Source: Haliclona indistincta (Eukaryota > Porifera > Demospongiae > Haplosclerida > Chalinidae). Taken from it: 64,000 nucleotides of DNA. The stretch lies in contig OZ024786.1 in the NCBI GenBank assembly GCA_964017065.1, positions 3,038,369-3,102,368 of the forward strand, read 5' to 3'. Positions 33,991 to 45,900 of the stretch are shown here, one piece after another. Every line of letters starts with the position of its first letter. The stretch's first letter is position 1. The position numbers were made by a program, and so were the translations under genes. Below the pieces are notes generated by a model. The model made no database searches and was not told the origin of the DNA. It was given only the letters and a program-made list of their open reading frames with translations.

Positions 33991-36900
33991 ATGATTGTGA
34001 TCCCCATGGAGTGTAGGGTTGTTACTCTACAGCTGGTGCTGCTGTTGGCTTTTTGCTTTTATTTTGGATCGACACAGAATGACAGCAGCAATAATGGTAG
34101 CTTAGTACCATGTCATAATATTATTATGTCATTTATGTTATTATTAATATAATAACGATAGCTCAGTTGGACATTAAATAATAATAATAATAATTATTAG
34201 CCATAATTTATAAGTAATATAAATGTTACTATATAATTATTATGTTAAGTATAGATTTGTTGCAACCTGCACGCAAGAATCAATGGCACTCAGTCATGCA
34301 TGCATTTACAATTAATTTTATTACAACATAGTATTGAATTCCAATTTGCAGAATCTTGTCCTGTTGGAGAGTTCTATAGTCCTGCTAGTAACAGTTGTGT
34401 GGCCGAATGTCCTTGTGGAATGTATGGAGACTCTATCAGTTCCAAGTGCATACAAGGTACATGTTGGCCTTGTTCCCAGACCTGCATAGGAATATGGCTA
34501 TAAGGCATGTATGTGTATGTGCATACTGTATGTGTATGTGCTGTGGCATATTAATTTTTGCTCTATTTTAGGAAATCAATTCTTTTTCAGCAAAAACAGA
34601 TTCAGCTTATTTGGATCAGTGAACAAGGGTCCAATATCTGCTGTAAATCTGGTTATTGAAGAAAATTTAGTCAGAAGTTTGAGTGATTTTCGATTTAGTT
34701 ATTATATAAATCAAGACAACAGATACCACTACCACAGTTTTTATTACTACCATCGAACAATTGAACTATCCCTATTTCGATCTTTCCTCAAAATTGAATT
34801 CAGCAATGAACAGGTGTCACATAACCAAGTTTTGATGATTGCTGATTTAACATCAGTCAATAACACTTCTTGCTCAGCTGAAAATCAAACATACTTCTAT
34901 TTTCCAATCAAATTCTTTCCAGTCAATGTGACTGGTTCTGTCTCAACCCAACTGCATGCCAACATTCTCTCATTGATAGGAACAAGACATTATGCTAATG
35001 CATATGTTGATTCACTAACCATTGATAGTGGTGAGTATAGAAAAATGTGCAATAAACAATTATTAAATGTTCGCGTCATCTTTGGATTTTATACAGGTTG
35101 CAATGGTGACTTACTGTACGAGGTCAGCAGTGGACAGTGTGTTGAAACCTGCACTACTTGTGAAATTTCAACAGATAGTTCGTGCATAAGATATGCTACT
35201 GCTACAGGTAACATGAGGCCTGACAGGCAACACATTCAAACTGTATCCAATTATGCTTAACTTGGCTGCTCGGTAAAGACTCGTATTGACATGAATTCGA
35301 CTTATTAGGGAGGCACGGTAGTGCCTCCCTATGTAGGGTTGAACGAGAAAAAAAGATGGCGGCTACATACAATGTATTAGCGTTCAAACGCTGATATTTC
35401 ACCTGGTGATGAATATTTTAAGTCTATGGACACTTAGATCTGCTCTCTGGCGTTGCCCCATCTTACAGTAGCAAGGAGATGGCTCGAAATTGTTACTAAA
35501 GTGACGAACCTGGAAACGGTGAAAATCGAGTTTCGTCATCTTAGTTTTCTTCTTTCTTCAACTCGCCTAGCGCCTTTACGCGAGCAGTGCCGAGACTACA
35601 ACACCCACGAACAGTCGTGAAATTCTCCTCGCAGGTGCCTTTGAACCTTGTTTTTAGCGAAACTGCGATATACATTCCGTGAGTTCTCGATCGTGATCCA
35701 TTGACAGCTAAGTGCAAGAGTAAATAATAGAAGAGAGAGTATCCAACTCCAATACCCGTCAGGGACACTCTCGGGAAAGTAACGCGAGCAAATTGACGTA
35801 ATCTGACGTACATGTGGCAGTGAAAATCGAATCTCACTATGTACAGTGAGCCCCTGGGGGCGTGTCCCGTTTTCACGCCATCAAAGCTTACATACAACTA
35901 AACCCAAAACCCTAAAAACCTTCTCCTAACTGCGCAAAGTCGGGTGGGTCGTCCTAAACCTAAGGATCGTCGAGTAAGCCTAAGGATCGTCGAGAGGGTC
36001 GTCCTAACCCGGGCCTTCGACCCTTGGAAAACCTAAGAATCCCATTAAGGGCAGACATTCAAGTAGGGTCAAAGGTTATCGCGCGCGTACAGAATTACTA
36101 TAAAGGCTTGTTTGTAGCACTAACCGGTAAGTTGGCTTGGTAGCACAGCGGTTTAGCATGGTGGCTTGTAATGCAGTCGGTCGGGGTTCGATTCTCGCAG
36201 ATTACATGTTTTTTTTTGTGTTTTTTTTTTTAATTTATAAAAGTTAAGTTTTTAGCTTCATCCTTAGCGAGGCCTGTTTATGACGACTCTCCCGACGATC
36301 CTTAGTTAGGAAGACCCTCCCGACGATCCTTAGTTAGTTAGGAAGACCCTCCCTACTTTGCGCAGTTAGGAGAAGGTTTTTAGGGTTTTGGGTTTAGCTG
36401 TATGTTAAACTTGGTGCTACAAACAAGCCTTTATAGTAATTCTGTACGCGCGCGATTACCTTTGACCCTAGTTGAATGTCTGCCCTTAACGGGATTCAAA
36501 ACCTAAGGATCGTCGGGAGGGTCGTCCTAAACCGGGCCTTCGGCCCTTAGTAAGCCTAAGGATCGTCGGGAGAGTCGTTCTAAACAGGCCTCACTAGGAA
36601 TGGAGCTAAAAACTTAATTTTTACTGAAAAAAATGAAGCACCTAAGGTGCAGATGCCTCGGTGGAATGACACATTATCCACAAACACAACTATCCACCAT
36701 TCCACAAATACAGCAACTGCAGATGCATGTATACAGGATTTCTGTACAGCAATCACAATGCAGTGCTTTAGTTATGCAATCAGAAGCCAATCAGTGCTAA
36801 CCACAATTCAACTGGGCGTGTCTACAGTGTTTAGCACAGCACAGCAGTTACACGCATACCACGAGCGAGATAGCTCCATAGCTTGCTTACATAATTTCTC

Positions 36901-39900
36901 TGGACTTGCGCTGCTATCCAGTAGTAAATTCTAACCTAACATGCAGCTTCTATGCAGTCAACTGTGGACAGCAAGTTTGCCTCCAGTGGAGAAGTCCAGA
37001 TCGCCAGCAATGGTGAACAAATAGCGCCATAACTCACGAACTAAGCTTCGTATAAAGTTTTCACATGTTCGAAAGCGAGATAATACCGTGTTCTACTTGA
37101 ATTGCTAGTTTCAGAACCTAACTTTCAGCGTGCGCTACAAAACAGAACCAGCCGTGAGCAATTCACGTGGTAACTTACGCACTAAGCTTTAAAATCAAAC
37201 TTCTGAAAATTCAAATCCGAGCAAGTATCGATTTCTATCCGTGTTGCTTGTTTCAGCGATTAGTTTTCAGCGAGCTATGAGAAATCGTTGCGACAGACTG
37301 ACTGACAGAATGACTGACTGACTGACACCACGATTACTGTATGCCTCGTGGCTCCGCCCACCGAGGCATAACAACAACAAAAAGCATGCATTCAGTGGGA
37401 ATCGAACCCCAACCGATTGCATTACAAGCCACCATACTAGACCCCTGAGCCACCGAAACCAACTGACCGGTTAGTGCTGCAAACAAGCATTTATAGTGAT
37501 TGAGTACGCGCGCGCACGTAGTATAGACACGCCCCCAGGGGTTCACTGTATTAGGGAGACACGGTAGTGTCTCCCTATGTAGGGTTGAACGAGAAAACAA
37601 GATGGCGGCTACATACAATGTATTAGCGTTCAAACGCTGATATTTCGCCTGGTGATGAATTTTATACGTCCAAAGACACTTAAATCTGCTATCTGGCGTT
37701 GCCCCATCTTACAGTAGCAAGGAGATTGCTCGAGATTGTTACTAAAGTGACGAACCTAGAAACGGTGAAAATCGAGTTTCGTCATCTTCGTTTTCTTCTT
37801 TCTTTCTTCTTCTTTCTTTCTTTCTTTCTTCCACTCGCCTAGCACCTTTACGTGAGCAGTGCCGAGACCAAAACACCCACGAACAGTCGTGAAATTCTCC
37901 TGGCATGTGCCTTTTGAACTTAGTTTTTAGCGAAACGGCGATATAAATTCCGCGATTTCTCGATCGTGATCCATTGTCAGCTAAGTGTTAGACGCCATTA
38001 ATGTGATTGCGCAATACGCACGTGACCAAGCTGTGGTTAGCGCACGTGACCAAGCACAATATATCGCCACGCCGTATAGATCACGGAGAACACATATTTG
38101 TCTGGAGTCTTCGAAGAACGGTAAGCTAGCAAGCGCAGAATCACCATTCTGCCTTGCCAGACAATTATAACCGCTGTAAACAAGTGTGGGCGGGGCTCGT
38201 ATGCACTGTATTCATGCATGCGTAGGCGAGCTGATATCTACAGCATAAGAATTATTTAGCTACAAGTTTAAAATTGTTAATAATAAAGAAAAGCCATCAA
38301 CAACAGGAAAACCAAACCAATGGTGGAAACAAAGATGGCACAGTAATTGAACTGCACTTCACTGAAAAAGAAAAAAGGACACAAACAAGAAAATTAAAAA
38401 GATTTCTATCGAAATCAAAAGGATGTAGGGTTGTGAAATCTACCACTGGTCAACAATGTAAACTAACAAGGAACAAGCATGGATCAATGGTAACACGATT
38501 GACTTGCTAACAGACCATAGATCCCTACATCAGTGGCTGTACATAAGCTGTCACAAGCTGAATGCACGTCAGGTGTCAGTCAACAGCAACAAGCTGAACT
38601 AGCTATAGTCAACTACAGCAGCCACTGATGTAGGGATCTATGGTCTGTTAGCAAGTCAATCGTGTTACCATTGATCCATGCTTGTTCCTTGTTAGTTTAC
38701 ATTGTTGACCAGTGGTAGATTTCACAACCCTACATCCTTTTGATTTCGATAGAAATCTTTTTAATTTTCTTGTATAATGCGATTCGTGAAAATATTGCCT
38801 TCGTAGCTTGTTGTCGCGCCCCGCCTACATATTGAAGCTATACATTTGTAAACAGCTCGATAAACAGCAAGCGACTCCGCTCCACAGGCAAAGCGAGCAG
38901 CCACTCGTTCACCAGATAGTTGTATTTCTGCCTTAAACAAGGCTGGGGAAAAACGGCGGCTTAAATTTCGTGTGGGACACACCGTGACCAAATAAGATAG
39001 CCATCTTCTGGTGGACTTCAAACTGTGGTACTGGCATCCACCTGCAGGCTCTATATCACGCATCCGACTTGAAAATGCTAGCCTTGACTTTCAAGTGCTG
39101 TTGCAATCGTGATCGCGGGCGCGCATACTAAGACTAAGTCATGACGTTACACGATGTATAATTAATACCGATAAACGTCATCTGCTCGCGTGCTGGTCAC
39201 GTTACATTCCCGAGAGTGTCCCTGACGGGTATATTGGAGTTGGATACTTTCTCTTCTATTATTTACTCTTGCTAAGTGTTAGACGCCATTAGTGTGATTG
39301 CGCAATACGCACGTGATCAAGCAGTAGCTAGCGCACGTGACCGAGCACTAACTTGAGTATAGCCGCGCCGTATGGATCACGGAGAACATATATGTGTCTG
39401 GAGTCTTCGAAGAACTGTAAGCCCATGTAGGATCACCATTCTGCGCTTGCCAGATAATTCATGATAACCGCCGTATAGGTCTACAAACAAGTGTGGCTAC
39501 GTAGCCTAGGCGAGCTGATATGTACAGCATAACAATTATTTTTAGCTACAAGTTTAAAAGCCATCAACAACAGGAAAACTAAACCAATACGTGCATGACA
39601 TTGAACTGCACTTCACTGAAAAAGAAAAAAGGACACAAACAAAAAAATTAAAAAGATTTCTATCGAAATCAAAAGGATGTAGGGTTGTGAAGTCTACCAC
39701 TGGTCCACAATGTAAACTAACAAGGAACAAGCATGGAATGGTAACACGATTGACTTGCTAACAGACCATAGATCCCTACATCAGTGGCTATACACAAGCT
39801 GAATGCACGTCAGGTGTCAGCAGTCAACAAGTAGGTCAACCACACCAGCCACTGATGTAGGGATCTATGGTCTGTTAGCAAGTCAATTGCGTTACCATTC

Positions 39901-42900
39901 CATGCTTGTTCCTTGTTAGTTTACATTGTGGACCAGTGGTAGACTTCACAACCCTACATCCTTTTGATTTTCAATAGAAATCTGTTTAATTTTCTTGTTA
40001 ATATTGTGTGTTACTGCATGTTTTATTTTTAAACTACAGAACAAGATTTTTCATTCGGTTCTGATGGTAAAATTATTACTGTTACTCCACAATCAACTCC
40101 CGGTTCAATACTTGGCACTATTAACATTATTATTTCCGAAAAACATGCCAATGGCTCAGGATTATTGAAAATAAATGAATATTTGGACTGGGTAATACAT
40201 AATTATACTGGAGATACAGATATATACTCAACCTGGCACAACATTCACCCAACGTTTCAACTGAGAGCAAACAACACTTTTTCAACACAAAATATGAATT
40301 ACTACAGTATCACTTTCAATACATCTTCATTTGCTAAGCTACGAGACACACCATCAGCTCAGTGTACTGATGGTACAACACGATATCTTATACTGAAACT
40401 CAATCTTGTATTAACTAGCGATTCACTCTATCATCTTGGTGACCACGCTCTGAATATCTATGCATATGATCAGAATTACAACAACTATGCTTATACAGCT
40501 GTATTATTGAGAGTGAAAGCTGGTAAGAAATATCATAGACTAGAAATAACTTGTTACTTGTTATTTTAAAGAATGCGATGATCCATCTCTGCTCTATGAC
40601 TTTGCTACTCATGAGTGTGTGTCTCAGTGCTCATGTGGTCATGCTCCATTTAGACGTCACTCAACAGCATACTGTGAAGCAGGTATGTCTTAAAATCAGT
40701 ACATTACATCACGTACAACATAGGTTACACAACTTTTAACCAAAATAATACTGATAAGTGTATCTATCTCTCATGCAGCTGCCTATTACAGTTTCGCAAA
40801 TTTTCTCAATGATCAGTCAGTGCATCAGATCCCATTCAATGCTCCTCCCATCATCACTACTACCAATATCAGCATGTACATTAACTTCAATAATATCAAT
40901 TACTACATCAGATATTTTGGTAGTGGTAACTCAGCAGTATTTGCTCGCTTGTCAGTTGTATCAATCTATTCTGGTATTGATCTACCAGTCAACAACACTA
41001 TTGTACCAGTAGTCACTCTCACAGCTCCTAATGGAACAGAATCAATGATTGTGGATATTCTGCTAAGCATCAATGAATCTCATATTGAGCGTTGCCATGA
41101 CAGTTTTCTAAACCAGACTCACACTCTAGTCAATGTACCAGTCAACATACACTCTCCTCTCATGTACACTCAGCTTGGAGAATATGACTTTACTATCACA
41201 CTGGATCTGATCTCACCTGATAGCTCAAATCTTAACAATCGGATACAATATTTTAAAGATACATACAAATTTACTATCAACATCACCAAAACTGGTACGC
41301 TAAAATAACACAATTTTGGTAATTGTTGTTGTTAAAATTAATTCATTTTTTTAGAAAACGAAACAGTAAATGGCTCAGATGCACAGCAAATCAGTGAAGG
41401 TGTATATCGTTTAATAATTTTTTGTCGTTATGTATTTTCTTCCAAATATAGGAGTTGACTATATGAAATTCTTGGAAACAGACTCCTCACTTCAACTTTC
41501 AATGGAGCAAGACAGCTCTTCACCTGCCATCACAATACCAACTGGTCTACCGTTCGATAACAGTGTTCAGACACAAGTCTTTGTAAGTGAAGCTATTACG
41601 AATAATTATCTGAACTACAATAAATTTAATGCACTGGAATTTTTATTATAAGGTCAATGAAAATGGTGCAATATCATTTGCCAATCCATGGCCATATTCG
41701 TCTCCATCCCGATTCCCAACCAGCTGGTACTGGACCAGGAACCAGTATGTGGTGGCACCTTTCTGGAGTGATAATGATATTCGCAGGTCTGGTTCAGTTC
41801 ACTATGCTAACATTACACTAGGAGACAGTAACCATGGTGATGAGCTGATCAACACAGTCAGTAAATTCATACAACATCAGAATGATGAAGCAGCACAACA
41901 GAGCTTTACTGGGCAGTGGATGCTGGTAGCACATTGGGACCATGTGCATCCATACCCTCATGGTTCTATTGGTAGCTACTACTACAACTACTATAATGGA
42001 ATCACTCAGAAGGTTAGGGATACAGTATAGTTGTGTACATTTATAGCTACTATTATAATGTGCAGGAGAACTCATACCAGGCAGTAGTGATCACTGATGG
42101 TGCTAATACATACACTGTGTTCACATACAACTGCAATATGATGGGATGGAGTGGTTTATGGCAACATGCTGTAGTAGGATACAATGCTCGAGGGAACTCA
42201 TACACTAACCACCCAGCATCAGGATTTGATGTGATCAGTACTGCTGTGGCTTGCCCCAACAATCTCTTCTATCAGGTGCCATGGAGCAATATCGTGTACA
42301 AGATCAGTCCTCCTCCAGGTCAAAGGGAAATTTACTTACAAACGTGTCGATCCTGGGCTAAAAGATTTGATCCAGGACTATTAAAGATTAATGATGATGA
42401 TGTTGAAGAGATTTCAAAGCAACTAGAACCATGTCCTTGCACTGCCTGGCAGGCATGGAGAGATTGGGGTAGATTCCGTCGTGATTTTACTGAAGGCCTA
42501 TGCTTTATACAGCGTTCAACATTTTCTCAGCAAATGGAAGATTTAGAACTGAAATTTACCCAAAAGTGTTGTTATGCTGCTTGGGGGTATGTCAATGATT
42601 TTGAAAATTCAACTTAATATAATTTCTTGCTTTATTTAGCTCCCCAGTAGCTGGTTCTTTGATCACATCAGGAATTGATGGAGGCTCAATGCTGTTCTTG
42701 AACTCTGGCGATAAAAACCCACTACCTTACGATGATCATATGTTCAAGGATACTTGTTGTGGTCTAGCTCAGATGTGTAGTTTATACTACACTAGAAGAC
42801 CATCTCATGATTGCACTGGATACCAACCACCAGTAAGAAGTGAGCCTGTAGCATTAATCAGCTGTCTAGAAAATATTGATCCTAGCTGCCATCTTAACCC

Positions 42901-45900
42901 TTTAATTACTAAATTATCTTGCTGAAATTTTAACCTCGTAAATGCTGACCACTTCTATCGTGAATATCTCGTGTGTCTTTTGTGCTACTGGTCTCAAATT
43001 TGCGTCCTTTTACGCCAGTGAGTAGCCGCAATTGCCCACACTCAAGTCGGTCGATATGCCCCTCCCACTTCGAAAGTGAAGCCGATAAAGTGCAGTGACC
43101 TCGTCAAATTTTGCTCAAAGTTAGTACTTTGGGGCTGGCTACTGAAAAGTACATACAAATAGCAGTGGTTTTGGTGAGTGTAAAGTGTAGCCCAGATCAT
43201 AGAGAATGCGCGAAAATGTGTTTTCCGAGCACCTGAGGCCATATAATGTCCAAATTTTCTTGCCAGCCATTTTTTTTTTCCTAAAATGTTGTGAAATTTG
43301 CACTGAAGCCATAGAAATGCTGAAGCCAATACGTTTAGCGCAGGGGGCGCACCGAAAACCAGTCAATTTTTGGCTGTTATTTGTATTCTTCAATTTGGCT
43401 TAATTTTGGGATATTTTAGCACTTTTTCATAAATTTATGCTGTCTGAAGTATGTATGACGCCAAATGGCGTCATTGGGCTTAAAGGGTTAAATAGCAGTC
43501 ATCCAAAGTTTAGTGACAAATTACATGTAGGTAGAAATAATTGATATGACGCTTCAGTCATAGTTTAAATTGCTGCCTGACCAAAGTAACCAAGCTAATA
43601 TTCATGATACACATACAGCTTGGGGATGGGGTGATCCTCACATTACAACACTGGATGGTAGAACATACACATTCAATGGATGGGGAGAATACACTCTACT
43701 GGAGCCAGCATCGAATACAACACAGTTTGTACTGCAGGGAAGGACTGCTCCTGTGAATGAGTCTACTAGCAACTCTGCTACTCAGTTCTCTGCTTTTGCC
43801 TTTGGAATACCGGAAGAAGTCACCTTTCAGGTAAATGAAATCTTGTTTGTATTTTTGCATTCACTTTAAATAGACATGGAAGCTCATTATAACTTTATGC
43901 TTGCATGTTATAGAATTTTGTCTGAAATTAGACGTTATTTGGGATACTATGAAGATTTTATAGAAGCTTAAATAGCCTGGTTGTCAAATAATATATTTCA
44001 TAATACATAAAAGTATTATTTGATAGGTTGGTCTTGAACAAGGAGAGTTCATAGTGTACAGTACTGAAGATACCGATGAGAACATCAGTGACTACCTCTC
44101 ACAAGTCAATGGTACATACAATGTCAGTGATAGTGACACAGAGGCTGAACTCACAAGACTAGACCAGGACACAATCATTGCTGCATTCTCTAATGGAGTC
44201 GGCTGCACCTTCACTAAATCTGTTGGTATACTCAACTTTGTGCTTGCTCTCCCTCGTTCGTTTATGGGACAGACCAGAGGATTACTGGGAAACAATAATG
44301 GAAACAAGACAGACGACTTTATGATGAGAGGAGCTACCCATAGCCTGTCAGACAACCTGACAGATGAGGAGATATTCTCATTTGGGAAATCATGTAAGTG
44401 AACAAAAAGTCAATGGCTTTATTTAATAACATGAATCCTTTAGGGAATGTGTCAGAATCAGAAAGCCTATTCTCCTATGATGGATCATCGTATGCAATGT
44501 TTCAACATCCTGACCACACTCCAGTGTTTGTAGCTCAGTTGAACCCTACTAGTGAACAGATTGCTGTCTGTGGAGAGGATAAGCAGTGTCTGTATGACTT
44601 TGCACAGACTGGGAATAAAGAAATAGCTGTTAATACAATGAAAACTGCTGAGACTAATGTAATGGACAGCATAATATTGAGTGAGCATACCGGGTATATT
44701 AATGTAACAAATCATTTTATGGTCCTTCTGATATGTAGATAACTTTCCTCCTAACATTACTGGAAAGGACTCATTTACTGTCATGGTGGGACAGAACAAT
44801 GTCTTCAACTTCACTGTAGAGGACACTGACAGCAACATCACAGTGGCTCTTGTTGGAGGACTGCCAACTGGTGCTAGTCTTGTTAACAATGGAGACAGCC
44901 AATACTCTGTACACTACAGACCCACAGTGGTCACTAATAATGACACACTGACAATCATTGCCACTGACCCACACAGTGCATCATCCACCATCACTCCCAC
45001 ACTGTACATCTGTGCCTGTGCCAATGGAGGAAGCTGTACACTGGAAGGGCTTCCTTCATCTGATGCTAAAACAGTAATCATGAACTGTGCCTGTAGTCAA
45101 GGTAACTATAGTCCAATGAAACAACATGTTGTTAATCTGTGCTGCAGCTTATACTGGTAGATATTGTGAGGAGGATCGTGATGGTTGTTCAGCTGTACAG
45201 TGCTATGTGGAATCAAGTTGTCGTGATGTGCCAGCTCCTGGAGTGGGGGCTGAGTGTGGAGCATGTCCTGTCGGGTTTACTGGAGATGGAATCAAGTGTT
45301 TAGGTATGAACTGAATCAACTCACATCATGTGTGGTACAATATCGTGACTGCAGATATTGATGAGTGTCAGGTGAACTCAAGTGTGTGTGATCAAGTATG
45401 CACCAACAGTGCTGGTAGCTATACATGCAGCTGTGAGCTGGGATACAAGCTGAATACTGACAACCAGTGCATAGGTGAGCATGTACATCTGCTTGAGTGT
45501 TTGAGAAACGTGTTTGTGAACAGATGTGAATGAGTGTCTATTAGGGAGGCACGGTAGTGCCTCCCTATGTAGGGTTGAACGAGAAAACAAGATGGCGGCT
45601 ACATACAATGTATTAGCGTTCAAACGCTGATATTTCGCCTGGTGATGAATTTTATACGTCCAAAGACACTTAGATCTGCTCTCTGGCGTTGCCCCATCTT
45701 ACAATAGCAAGGAGATCGCTCGAAATTGTTGCTAAAGTGACGAACCTGGAAACGGTGAAAAATCGAGTTTCGTCATCTTCGTCTTCTTCTTTCTTCTTTC
45801 TTCCTTCTTCTTTCTTCTTTCTTCAGCGCGCCTAGCGCCTTTACGCGAGCAGTGCCGAGACCAAAACACCCACGAACAGTCGTGAAATTCTCCTGGCAGG

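Larger units (their letters stand above)
35719..39252. mobile_element. 3.5-kb nested inverted-repeat element (CAAGAGTAAATAA ends)
   Basis: TIRs of about 70 bp: 35719-35790 (CAAGAGTAAATAATAGAAG...) and 39185-39252 in complement, both containing ACTCCAATA(T)CCCGTCAGGG. The direct repeat CTAAGTG flanks both ends (7-8 bp duplication), and sister copies of the host element read CTAAGTGTTAG uninterrupted. No transposase ORF; it is itself filled with other repeats. Confidence 0.78.
35303..39998 (+). mobile_element. ATTAGGGAGG element in gene C intron 4, split by a 3.5-kb nested element
   Basis: Outer element = 35303-35718 plus 39253-39998 (about 1.16 kb when joined). It starts ATTAGGGAGGCACGG and ends with the foldback 39649-39998 (...TTTTCTTGT). 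Non-coding. Gene B intron 4 is only 120 bp and lacks it. Confidence 0.78.

Noticed and set aside
36129..37480. Functional tRNA genes
   Set aside because: Pol III boxes are present but the anticodon stems do not pair, and both copies sit in repeats; called tRNA-like only.
43042..43403. ORFs inside the gene C intron 12 insertion
   Set aside because: They lie in a non-autonomous piggyBac MITE and show no DDE or CRD motifs.
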